Shown: positions 1-6,973 of the stretch, piece by piece
Position numbering within the stretch: the stretch's first letter is position 1
Layout: each line of letters starts with the position of its first letter
NCBI GenBank assembly: GCA_945912085.1
Contig: CAMEBJ010000005.1
Coordinates: 1 to 19,151 of the forward strand
Length of the DNA: 19,151 nucleotides
Origin: an uncultured Bacteroidales bacterium
GTDB lineage: Bacteria; Bacteroidota; Bacteroidia; Bacteroidales; UBA932
Direction of reading: 5' to 3'
Program-made: the position numbers and the translations under genes
The notes under the pieces: generated by a model
What the model saw: only the letters and a program-made list of their open reading frames with translations
The model's database searches: none
What the model was told of the DNA's origin: nothing

Positions 1-818
1 GGCTCCTTGCAGCGCCTCTCGATGGTAGCTATGTCCTTGAGTCTGATGATATTGCCTGCTCCGTCAGAATAGACGGTCTTCTGGGCGATTTCCCTCTCGC
101 TGCTTACGGTTCCTGAAATATGCACCGGTGAGTTGACATAGTCTGTGGAGAATTTGCCGCTCGGAATCTGCAATCCGGAAGTCTGATAGTCGAATGTGAG
201 GGAGGAGGGGCTGATGCCGTAGGCTGAGATTTTCTCAAGGTCGAGATGCACGGCAATCTCATCGCTCTGGGTTCCGTAGATTTTTGCGCTTCCGAGGGTT
301 TTCATCTCGCGCAGCCTTTCGCAGAGGGCATTGGCATACTCCTCCATCTCGGAATAGCTTTTGTCCGGAGACTCCATTGCAATGAGCATCGAGGAAATTG
401 CGCTGAAGTCGTCCATCACGGCCACTGCCAGCACTCCCGGCGGCAGAAACGCCTTTTTTGCGTTAATCTGGTGCTTGAGCTTGGACCAGACCTCATTGGT
501 CTTGCTGGCCGGAGAATTGAGACGGACATAGATGAAGCACATTCCGTCCCTGGAGTAGGAATATGTACTCCTGTCAACCTCCTGGAAAGTGAATAGAAGT
601 TCCTCAAGAGGCTTTGTCAGCTGCTGTTCCACCTCGGAGGCATTCGCTCCGGGATAGACTCCGACCACAAGTCCGTCCTTGATCTCGAATGTCGGAAACT
701 CGTCCTTGTTGATGTACAGAAGGCCATAGACACCGGAGCACATCAGCAGGGCCACGATGAAATAGACAATCTTCCTGTAGCGGATTATTCCTTCTATAAA
801 ACTTCCTGCCTTGCGCAT
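1..818 (-). CDS. RND efflux transporter permease, N-terminal part (runs off left edge)
   Basis: Inner-membrane pump subunit of a tripartite RND exporter, driven by the proton gradient. Only the first 272 codons are inside the window and no stop is reached. The start is the ATG at 818-816 (MRKAGSFIEGIIRYRK), which shares one base with the stop of the adaptor gene (TGATG). Visible parts are a short cytoplasmic N-terminus, a first membrane segment at about residues 17-36 (IVYFIVALLMCSGVYGLLYI), then the periplasmic porter start with the typical DEFPTFEIKDG and YPGANASEVEQQLTKPLEE stretches seen in this family. The following porter sequence (AVAVMDDFSAISSMLIAME) also fits. The neighbouring adaptor confirms the assignment. 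Substrate class cannot be told, and the outer-membrane channel gene is not in the window. Confidence 0.9.
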   Translation of the reverse strand, partial: MRKAGSFIEGIIRYRKIVYFIVALLMCSGVYGLLYINKDEFPTFEIKDGLVVGVYPGANASEVEQQLTKPLEELLFTFQEVDRSTYSYSRDGMCFIYVRLNSPASKTNEVWSKLKHQINAKKAFLPPGVLAVAVMDDFSAISSMLIAMESPDKSYSEMEEYANALCERLREMKTLGSAKIYGTQSDEIAVHLDLEKISAYGISPSSLTFDYQTSGLQIPSGKFSTDYVNSPVHISGTVSSEREIAQKTVYSDGAGNIIRLKDIATIERRCKE

Positions 819-1855
819 CACCTGACAATTTTGACGGTCATTCCCGAACTGACTTTGCCTGCACCTTCGACAATGACACGGTCGCCGCTTTCAAGACCGT
901 CTGTAACCACTACTCCTTCACCGCAGTAGCCCCCTGTCACGATTCTTGCCTTGCGCACTGTCTGCATGGAATCCACAATCCATACATATCTCCCGCCTTC
1001 ATCGTTTCTGACCACCTTTGCCGGAACCACCACATTGCCCGTCCCCTCCCGTGATAGAACACGCACCTTGCAGACCATTCCCGGCATCAGTCCATTCACG
1101 GCTGAGGAAGGGACGCAGACACATTCGTAGCAATGGGAGATGGCCGAGGCGGCTATTCCCTTGACAGTCACCTTTGCCTTCAGTCCCTCAACCCCGATGG
1201 CCGGAATGTCCACACTCACCTGAGCTCCCTGGGGAAGTGAATTGATTTCCTTTTCGGGAACAGAAAAGCGAATTTCCACCGAGGAAACGTCAAGAATCTT
1301 CAAAACAGGCTGTGCCATTGACATTTCCACCCCGCAGTCCACAAGAATGTCCCCGACAGTCCCATCGTAGGGAGCCTTGATGCTGCAGTCCTCGAGTGCC
1401 TTGTCGGCAGTGCGTGCAGCAGCTTCCGCCTTTGCCAGCTGGGTCTTGATTTCCACCAGTTTGACCTGTGGGACGCTACCCGCATCATAGACCGACTGAA
1501 TCCTGTTGTAGCCGTCCCGGGCCTGTTCCAGAGTGGCGTAGGCCATCTCACGGCTGCTGATAACGTTTTGTGACACAATCTTTGCCACAACCTCCCCTTT
1601 GGCCACTTTCTGTCCTTTCCTGACATTGAGTTCCGTCAGCGTTCCGGGGTAAGGGGCCGTGAGCACGACGCTCTTGTCGGGATGCACAGTGCCCACATAT
1701 ATGTCGGAAGAAACACCGTCAACTTCCCTGACGGACTCGACCTTCACGCAAATCTCCACAGCAGATGAACTCTTCCTTTGAAAGACCGAAGGCCCTTCAG
1801 AGCAGGAGACAAGAAGCATTGTGCAGAGAATGACAGGGAAAAATCTGTTTTTCAT
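818..1855 (-). CDS. RND efflux periplasmic adaptor (membrane fusion protein), lipoprotein
   Basis: Links the inner-membrane RND pump to an outer-membrane channel. The 345-residue protein starts with a lipoprotein signal peptide (MKNRFFPVILCTMLLVSC, lipidated Cys at 18). Next come the first half of a lipoyl-like domain (about 66-93, YPGTLTELNVRKGQKVAKGE), an alpha-helical hairpin (about 100-155), the second lipoyl half (about 160-190, KAPYDGTVGDILVDCGVEM) and beta-barrel and membrane-proximal domains to the end. This order is standard for HlyD/AcrA-type adaptors. The gene lies 12 bases after the small lipoprotein and overlaps the permease start by one base, so translation is probably coupled. 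Length is normal for the family. Confidence 0.93.
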   Translation of the reverse strand: MKNRFFPVILCTMLLVSCSEGPSVFQRKSSSAVEICVKVESVREVDGVSSDIYVGTVHPDKSVVLTAPYPGTLTELNVRKGQKVAKGEVVAKIVSQNVISSREMAYATLEQARDGYNRIQSVYDAGSVPQVKLVEIKTQLAKAEAAARTADKALEDCSIKAPYDGTVGDILVDCGVEMSMAQPVLKILDVSSVEIRFSVPEKEINSLPQGAQVSVDIPAIGVEGLKAKVTVKGIAASAISHCYECVCVPSSAVNGLMPGMVCKVRVLSREGTGNVVVPAKVVRNDEGGRYVWIVDSMQTVRKARIVTGGYCGEGVVVTDGLESGDRVIVEGAGKVSSGMTVKIVR

Positions 1856-1867
1856 CCTTCTTCCCTC

Positions 1868-2383
1868 CTAATTCTCTTTTGCCACGCAGTCAACGGAACT
1901 TGACTTAATGGTGTACTCGGTGCCGAGGAAGGTGTAGCTGCCTTCGTAGGTGAGACGGAAAATGACAACGTCCGTGAATCTCTCTCCGAAGCCGCTGACA
2001 GTGACTCTTGTCTCAGGCTTGGCCAGATCCGTTGCGACAGGAATCTTGACCGTTCTCTGAGTTTCAGCCAGAGTCAGGGTTTTGCCCTGGGCAACTGCAT
2101 TGAAAGTCAGTACAGTGCCTCCGGTGATATTCATCGTCACAATCATATCTCCCGTCTTCCTGTCAACAGTCAGAATGTCCATCTGGCCGCCTTCCGCTGT
2201 CAGTGAGATGGTCTGGGGTTCAGCCGGGGTACCTCCTGAAGGTTCTTCCTTTGGGAGGACCGTAATGGTTCCTCCCGTCTTGAAGGTGTAATTGCCGTCA
2301 AAGCGCGCCGTACCCTCTTTGGAGCAGGACGTAAAGACAAGAAATGCGGCTGCTGCCGCTATGGAAAGGTAAATATTTCTCAT
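1868..2383 (-). CDS. Small lipoprotein of unknown function
   Basis: Not recognised as a named family. The preferred start is the ATG at 2383-2381, giving 171 residues (MRNIYLSIAAAAAFLVFTSC), preceded by an AGAAGAG purine stretch. The frame stays open upstream to 2407, but only through a non-standard start and right after the mutS stop. A signal peptide ends in a lipobox with Cys at about 20 followed by SKEG, so the protein is probably membrane-anchored. The rest is rich in alternating hydrophobic and Thr/Val residues, suggesting a small beta-barrel or beta-sandwich, with a Pro/Gly/Glu linker near residues 44-54. It sits between mutS and the efflux adaptor, 12 bases from the latter. A role alongside the pump is possible but unproven. 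Confidence 0.75.
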   Translation of the reverse strand: MRNIYLSIAAAAAFLVFTSCSKEGTARFDGNYTFKTGGTITVLPKEEPSGGTPAEPQTISLTAEGGQMDILTVDRKTGDMIVTMNITGGTVLTFNAVAQGKTLTLAETQRTVKIPVATDLAKPETRVTVSGFGERFTDVVIFRLTYEGSYTFLGTEYTIKSSSVDCVAKEN

Positions 2384-2404
2384 ATTAACTCTTCTCAAGT
2401 TTTG

Positions 2405-2412
2405 CAAATATA
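2405..2412 (-). promoter_or_regulatory. Promoter -7 box ahead of the lipoprotein/efflux genes
   Basis: TATATTTG on the minus strand fits the Bacteroidetes -7 consensus TAnnTTTG exactly. It lies 4 bases past the mutS stop codon and 22 bases upstream of the lipoprotein ATG. A clear -33 TTTG is not visible at the expected distance, inside the mutS end. It would let the lipoprotein-adaptor-permease genes be transcribed apart from mutS. Confidence 0.45.
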
Positions 2413-2415
2413 TTG

Positions 2416-5055
2416 TTATATCCCCATCTTTTCTTTCATTGAACGTAGCAAATCAAATGCCTGAAGAGGGGTCATATTGTTAATGTCCACTGAGTTGAGG
2501 TCGTCCCGCAGCGACATCAGAAGCGGGTCTTCCAATTGGAAGAAAGACAGTTGCAGGCTTCCGTCACTCTCCACGACGCCTTCCTTGACATTGTGGGCTT
2601 TCGAAGTGCGGGTCGGAAGAGGTTTCGCCTGAACGCCCGAGTTCCTCTCAAGCGCGGCGAGGGTCTTTTCCGCAGATTCGATGACCTTTGCAGGCATCCC
2701 GGCAAGCCGTGCCACGTGGATACCGAAACTGTGGGCCACCCCGCCTTCCCTGAGTTTGCGCAGGAAAATCACGTTCTTGCCTACCTCCCTGACCTCGATG
2801 TGGAAGTTCTTCACACGGTCGTAGATGCCCTCCAGGTCGTTGAGCTCGTGGTAGTGGGTGGCGAAGAGTGTCTTGGCTCCCTGGCCGTAGTCGTGGATGT
2901 ATTCCACTATGGCTCTGGCAATTGACATTCCGTCATAGGTTGAGGTGCCCCTGCCGATTTCGTCCAGGAGCACCAGCGAGCGGGACGAGAGGTTGTGCAG
3001 AATCATCGATGTCTCAAGCATCTCGACCATAAAGGTGGATTCTCCCCGGGAGATGTTGTCCGAGGCTCCCACCCTTGTGAAAATCTTGTCGCAGTAACCG
3101 ATATCTGCCTTGGAGGCAGGTACGAAGGAACCGATCTGCGCCATCAGGACGATGAGGGCGGTCTGGCGCAGCAGGGCTGACTTACCGGCCATGTTCGGAC
3201 CTGTCAGGATGATGATCTGCTGCGAGTCGGCGTCGATTCTGATGTCATTCGGGACAAATTCCTCCCCTGCCGGCATCAGTGTCTCGATTACAGGATGGCG
3301 TCCGGCCTTGATTTCAATTGCCTTCCCGTCGTTCATCTGAGGACGGCAGTAGCGGTTGCTGACTGCCAGGTCGGCGAATCCTGAGAGGACATCCAGACGC
3401 GAAAGGATGCGGCAGTTGTCCTGAATCTTCGAGATGTTCTCGCGTATTTTTGAGACCAGCTCGGCATAGAGCTGTGATTCAAGGACATATATTCTTTCTT
3501 CCGCGCCGAGAATCTTCTGCTCGTACTCCTTGAGTTCCTCGGTGATGTACCTCTCGGCATTGACCAGGGTCTGCTTGCGGATCCATTCCTGGGGAACCTT
3601 CTCCTTGTGCACATTGCGGACCTCGAGGTAGTAGCCAAAGACGGAATTGTAGCCGATTTTCAGGGAGGATATGCCCGTCTTGTCGATTTCCCTCTGCTGC
3701 AGGTCAATGAGATAATCCTTCCCGTGGCGGGCAATCCGACGGAGTTCGTCAAGTTCCTCCGAGACTCCCGGGGCGATGACATCCCCTTTTCCGACTGCAG
3801 CTGCCGTCTGAGGATGCATTGTCTTTCCGAGGTATTCAACAAGGGAGGCGCAGTCGCTCATCCTGTCCATCATCCTGTCCAGAGCCTCCACGCCCTTGCC
3901 TGAACAGAGCTGCCTGATTGGGACAATCCTGCTCAGTCCCCTGTGCAGCTGCATCACCTCGCGCGGGAGAATCTTCCCGGCGGCTGCCCTCGAAATGATT
4001 CTCTCAAGGTCTCCTATGTCACCAATCAGCCCCTGAATTTCCTGCAGAGCCTGCGAGTCGTCCACGAAATGCTGTACCACCGCATACCTGTCTTCCAACT
4101 CCTGCAAATCCATCACCGGCATTGCCAGCCAGGTGCGCAGCAGGCGGGAGCCCATTGGAGATGAGCATTTGTCAATCACGTCCACGAGGCTGACCCCGTC
4201 CTTGCCGGAGGCGGAGGCGAAGATTTCGAGATTACGGAAGGTGAAGCGGTCCATCCAGACAAATGCCCCTTCGTCAATTCTGGAAATGGAGCAGATGTTG
4301 GAGAGTCCGCTGTGCTGTGTCTGTTCGAGATAGACCAGCAGGGCACCCGCCGAGCTGACTCCCAGAGGGAAGCAGTCGATGGCGAAACCCTTGAGGGAAT
4401 CCACCTTGAGCTGTTTCCGGAGTCTTTCTGCAGCACTTTCACGGACAAAGGCCCATTCGTCGATGGAGGAAATGTAGAAACTGTCCCCGAATCTCTCCCT
4501 GGTGCCCTTCTCGTAGCCTCTCGGGACGAGGAGTTCCTTCGGGGCGAACGACCCCAGCAGGGTGGAGATGTAGTCCAGCGAACCTTCCGCCACCTGGAAT
4601 GTACCCGTGGAGACATCCAGAAACGCCGCTCCGCATTTATCCTTTCCGAAGGTCAGGGCGGCTATGTAGTTGTGCTCCTTCTGTTCAAGGAGCTGTTCAT
4701 TGAAGGCTATTCCCGGGGTGACCAGTTCGGTGATACCCCTCTTGACGATTTTCTTTGTGAGTTTCGGGTCTTCAAGCTGGTCACAGACAGCCACTTTGTA
4801 GCCTGCGCGCACCAGCCTGGGAAGGTACGAGTCAATGGAATGGTACGGAAAACCTGCCATCGGGATGGAGTCCGGGGCGGCATTGGACCTCTTGGTCAGG
4901 ACAATGCCCAGAACCTTGCTCGCGGTCAGGGCATCCTCACCGTAGGTCTCGTAGAAGTCTCCGCATCTGAAAAGCAGCAAAGCCTCAGGGTGCTCCGCCT
5001 TCACGGCGAAGAACTGCTTCATCATCGGTGTCTCATTCGGTTGCTTTGTTGCCAT
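2416..5055 (-). CDS. mutS: DNA mismatch repair protein MutS
   Basis: Recognises base mismatches and small loops and, with MutL, starts their repair in the cytoplasm. The full-length 879-residue protein carries all hallmark motifs. They are the mismatch-reading Phe-x-Glu (F34, E36 in CGDFYETYGEDA), the P-loop GPNMAGKS at 619-626 (K625), the Walker B LVLLDEIGRGTSTYDG with D698/E699, and the ATHYHEL histidine motif downstream. A QLSFF stretch at 835-839 matches the sliding-clamp binding motif known from Bacillus MutS. The ATG start gives MATKQPNETPMMKQFF, with the conserved TPMMKQ near the N-terminus as expected. No frameshift or missing motif is seen, so the gene looks functional. It is the first gene of a minus-strand run that continues into lipoprotein and efflux genes. 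Confidence 0.98.
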   Translation of the reverse strand: MATKQPNETPMMKQFFAVKAEHPEALLLFRCGDFYETYGEDALTASKVLGIVLTKRSNAAPDSIPMAGFPYHSIDSYLPRLVRAGYKVAVCDQLEDPKLTKKIVKRGITELVTPGIAFNEQLLEQKEHNYIAALTFGKDKCGAAFLDVSTGTFQVAEGSLDYISTLLGSFAPKELLVPRGYEKGTRERFGDSFYISSIDEWAFVRESAAERLRKQLKVDSLKGFAIDCFPLGVSSAGALLVYLEQTQHSGLSNICSISRIDEGAFVWMDRFTFRNLEIFASASGKDGVSLVDVIDKCSSPMGSRLLRTWLAMPVMDLQELEDRYAVVQHFVDDSQALQEIQGLIGDIGDLERIISRAAAGKILPREVMQLHRGLSRIVPIRQLCSGKGVEALDRMMDRMSDCASLVEYLGKTMHPQTAAAVGKGDVIAPGVSEELDELRRIARHGKDYLIDLQQREIDKTGISSLKIGYNSVFGYYLEVRNVHKEKVPQEWIRKQTLVNAERYITEELKEYEQKILGAEERIYVLESQLYAELVSKIRENISKIQDNCRILSRLDVLSGFADLAVSNRYCRPQMNDGKAIEIKAGRHPVIETLMPAGEEFVPNDIRIDADSQQIIILTGPNMAGKSALLRQTALIVLMAQIGSFVPASKADIGYCDKIFTRVGASDNISRGESTFMVEMLETSMILHNLSSRSLVLLDEIGRGTSTYDGMSIARAIVEYIHDYGQGAKTLFATHYHELNDLEGIYDRVKNFHIEVREVGKNVIFLRKLREGGVAHSFGIHVARLAGMPAKVIESAEKTLAALERNSGVQAKPLPTRTSKAHNVKEGVVESDGSLQLSFFQLEDPLLMSLRDDLNSVDINNMTPLQAFDLLRSMKEKMGI

Positions 5056-5140
5056 CTGTTAAAAAATATATATAATCATTCTGATTCTTCCTACTCTCAA
5101 TCCTCCGTCCTTCCAGCCCGCTTCGCACAGGCGTAGCCTG

Positions 5141-5148
5141 CAAAAATA
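5141..5148 (-). promoter_or_regulatory. Possible mutS promoter -7 box
   Basis: TATTTTTG on the minus strand fits TAnnTTTG and lies about 85 bases upstream of the mutS ATG. No convincing -33 TTTG at 19-21 bases was found, so this is a weak call. The small hairpin at 5128-5140 would fall in the resulting leader. Confidence 0.3.
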
Positions 5149-5218
5149 CCAAAATATCTCTTAAATCCTTGTCAAGGGGGCTGAAAAAATCAATCATTTA
5201 CTGTTTTTGCGTTTAACA

Positions 5219-5232
5219 TTAGTAATTACTAA
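5219..5232. repeat. 14-bp perfect palindrome TTAGTAATTACTAA
   Basis: Every base pairs with its mirror partner. The palindrome is enclosed by an 8-bp inverted repeat, ATTTACTG (5196-5203) and CAGTAAAT (5244-5251), whose centre is displaced by about two bases. The shape is that of an operator or a small cruciform. It lies upstream of mutS but is not next to a recognised promoter. Confidence 0.55.
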
Positions 5233-5352
5233 AATTAGTACAGCAGTAAATACTCCAACAATGTGACAAATCTCCTATATGGGGCAGCCCTTGAGTCCGC
5301 AAGTGTTAAAGGTGACATACTTCCGTTTGCCAGGTTCGTCACTATGTGTGTT

Positions 5353-5399
5353 AAAAAACAGAGATAATGATGAAAATGGCAGGGTAATTTCATCATTAT
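5353..5399 (-). terminator. Hairpin plus T-run downstream of the ATPase gene
   Basis: On the minus strand ATAATGATGAAA (5399-5388), a 12-base loop and TTTCATCATTAT (5375-5364) form a perfect 12-bp stem. After CTCTG comes a run of six T (5358-5353). This is the layout of an intrinsic terminator for the ATPase transcript, about 50 bases past its stop, though the stem is AT-rich. A further upstream copy of TTTCATCATTAT can compete for the same partner. Confidence 0.5.
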
Positions 5400-5429
5400 G
5401 TCCCATAATTTGTCGAGATAATGATGAAA
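5364..5429. repeat. Three copies of ATAATGATGAAA (two direct, one inverted)
   Basis: Copies lie at 5364-5375 (plus), 5388-5399 (inverted) and 5418-5429 (plus). The two direct copies share 15 bases, GAGATAATGATGAAA. The middle copy is fully complementary to either neighbour, so two alternative hairpins can form in RNA from either strand. Confidence 0.85.
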
Positions 5430-5434
5430 TTGGA

Positions 5435-5448
5435 GGAAATTTGATAAA
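5435..5448 (-). repeat. Imperfect inverted copy of the ATPase-upstream repeat
   Basis: Read on the minus strand, TTTATCAAATTTCC begins 2 bases after the ATPase stop and matches TTTATCGAATTTCC of the upstream repeat (6851-6864, plus strand) at 13 of 14 bases. The ATPase gene is thus enclosed by inverted repeats. Confidence 0.6.
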
Positions 5449-5449
5449 G

Positions 5450-6784
5450 TCAGAGCAAACCTGCCATATAGATAGGAATCATCGTGGTTTCACAGTCTTT
5501 CCGCAAATCCTTGGTATAGACAAGGTACCTGCTGCTGATGCGACCGGAGTATTTCCTACAGAACTCGTCAAGCGATTTATGCTTGTTGTATCCGGAGGAC
5601 TTTACTTCCAATGGCCATAGTTTTGAACCCCGTGACAAGAGGAAGTCAATTTCAAAGGGATGATTATTCTCATCCAACCAAGTGTAGTAGAACAATTTGT
5701 TGCCGGAAGATGCCAATGCCTGGGCTACAGCATTCTCATACACATAGCCGAGGTTCGCTTCCAGTTTGTCATTCAACAGTTTCTGATATATAATATTTTC
5801 CGTAAACTTCTTGTCCCAGAATGCCAAGGTGACAAACAGTCCGGTGTCGCAAACATACATCTTGTACGATGATTTGTCCGATGTAAGTTCCATCCCCACA
5901 TTCGGATCATTGGAGTGATAGGCAATATTCACTGTCTTGCTGTCCTCAATCATTTCAATGAGCCCACGGATGGAGTCGCTGTTAATTCTGCCCAGCACAG
6001 TGGTTATCTGGTATCTGGTGGCATTCTTGTACAGTTCCGATGGTATTGCCTTGAAAATGGCCTTGGCCTTGTCTGTTTTATCCAGTTTGTGGAAATCCTG
6101 TTCGTATATCCGGAGAATACCTCTTTTGACTTTATCCACTTTCATTAGGTCACGAGTTTCTATGTACTTGCTTACCGCCTGAGGCATCCCTCCCACCAGC
6201 ATATAGAGGCGGTAATCACGAAGCATCTTCCGGTTCACATCATCACCCAATGGTCTTTTCTTCTCCAACATCTCCTTCAGCAGAGGAATCGTTTCCTTAT
6301 CTCCCATAGCCCACCGGAACTCTTCATAGTCCATTGGGTACATACAGAGGGATTCCTCTTCGCTTGGTATGACTATGTTGTCAACATTCTTATGGATACT
6401 GATAAGGGAACCGGTCTCGATGAAATCATAACGCCCGTCTTCAACAAGGTATTTGATTGCCTGACGCGCGATTGGATATTGCTGTACTTCATCAAAGATA
6501 ATAACCGACTCCCTTTCATACAAAGAGATGCCTTTCAGCAATTTCAGTCTGGTGAAGAAGTAGTCCAAATCTGAAATATCATTGAACAGGTTCTTCTCTT
6601 CTGTAGAAGCCTTTGCGAAGTCGATGATTACGTGACTGCGATACTCATTCTGTGCAAACAGCCGGACAATGGTTGACTTTCCCACACGTCTCGGCCCTTC
6701 TATCAACAAAGCTGATTCTCCATTTGACTCTTTTTTCCAAACGAGCATTTCATCATATATCTTCCTTCTGAATAGAGTATCCAT
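5450..6784 (-). CDS. AAA_14 / DUF4143 family ATPase
   Basis: Probable P-loop ATPase of the AAA_14-DUF4143 group, which is widespread in Bacteroidetes and archaea and has no settled function. From the ATG at 6784 it has 444 residues. The frame stays open upstream to a TTG at 6808, but that lies within the promoter. The P-loop GPRRVGKST is at 30-38, Walker B VIIFDEVQ at 94-101 (D98, E99), and a sensor-like IETGS at 122-126. The C-terminal part has a PD-(D/E)xK nuclease-like signature: E350 (YENAV), D380 (FEIDFLL), and E393 and K395 (PLEVKS). Catalytic activity is inference only. The gene stands alone, is more AT-rich than its neighbours, and lies between two operons inside inverted repeats, which suggests transfer. 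Confidence 0.9.
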   Translation of the reverse strand: MDTLFRRKIYDEMLVWKKESNGESALLIEGPRRVGKSTIVRLFAQNEYRSHVIIDFAKASTEEKNLFNDISDLDYFFTRLKLLKGISLYERESVIIFDEVQQYPIARQAIKYLVEDGRYDFIETGSLISIHKNVDNIVIPSEEESLCMYPMDYEEFRWAMGDKETIPLLKEMLEKKRPLGDDVNRKMLRDYRLYMLVGGMPQAVSKYIETRDLMKVDKVKRGILRIYEQDFHKLDKTDKAKAIFKAIPSELYKNATRYQITTVLGRINSDSIRGLIEMIEDSKTVNIAYHSNDPNVGMELTSDKSSYKMYVCDTGLFVTLAFWDKKFTENIIYQKLLNDKLEANLGYVYENAVAQALASSGNKLFYYTWLDENNHPFEIDFLLSRGSKLWPLEVKSSGYNKHKSLDEFCRKYSGRISSRYLVYTKDLRKDCETTMIPIYMAGLL

Positions 6785-6805
6785 ATATATTAATTTATGT
6801 CTTTG

Positions 6806-6836
6806 CAAATATAATTATATATAAATGAAAATCAAT
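6806..6836 (-). promoter_or_regulatory. Promoter of the ATPase gene
   Basis: On the minus strand a perfect -7 box TATATTTG (6813-6806) is preceded, 19 bases away, by ATTG (6836-6833), a partial match to the -33 TTTG. It ends 21 bases before the ATG at 6784, which supports that start over the upstream TTG. Confidence 0.55.
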
Positions 6837-6849
6837 ATATTTTATTGGG

Positions 6850-6905
6850 TTTTATCGAATTTCCGCAATTTTCAAAATGGTGTTTCATCGAATTTCCGCA
6901 GTTTT
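6850..6905. repeat. Pair of 23-bp direct repeats, 33 bp apart, between divergent promoters
   Basis: Copies at 6850-6872 and 6883-6905 agree at 21 of 23 positions and share the core ATCGAATTTCCGCA. The 33-bp period is close to three helical turns, so both copies face the same side of the DNA, as protein-binding sites often do. The second copy ends at the -33 region of the glycosyltransferase promoter. Confidence 0.8.
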
Positions 6906-6927
6906 TATGTTTTTGAAAATAACTGAG

Positions 6928-6935
6928 TATATTTG
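6928..6935 (+). promoter_or_regulatory. Promoter -7 box of the glycosyltransferase operon
   Basis: TATATTTG fits TAnnTTTG exactly and lies 38 bases before the preferred ATG at 6974. The nearest TTTG upstream (6912-6915) is too close for a -33 element. A TTATG at 6905-6909 is nearer the right distance, so the -33 part is unclear. Confidence 0.45.
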
Positions 6936-6973
6936 CAGGCTTTGCTTTGGGAGAGCTAGCGAAACTTGAGGAT

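Larger units (their letters stand above)
5056..5449. other. Non-coding stretch between mutS and the ATPase gene
   Basis: About 390 bases without a credible gene. It holds, from the mutS side, a -7-like box and a small CAGGC-GTA-GCCTG hairpin in the mutS leader (5128-5140), then a 14-bp palindrome (5219-5232) nested in an 8-bp inverted repeat. The ATPase side has three copies of a 12-mer with a T-run (5353-5429), and an imperfect inverted copy of the repeat found upstream of the ATPase (5435-5448). A plus-strand open frame at 5279-5620 crosses into the ATPase gene antisense and is not believed. No RNA gene was recognised. Confidence 0.7.

Noticed and set aside
4312..5136. Open frame of 274 codons on the plus strand
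   Set aside because: It lies wholly antisense to the N-terminal part of mutS, shows no family motifs and arises from the base composition of a well-conserved gene.
6850..6905. Two 23-bp repeats considered as a CRISPR remnant
   Set aside because: Only two copies with a 10-bp gap exist, too short for a spacer, and no cas genes are present.
6947..6973. TTG start for the glycosyltransferase nine codons upstream
   Set aside because: The ATG at 6974 begins exactly at the conserved Rossmann strand, and the extra residues show no similarity to the family.
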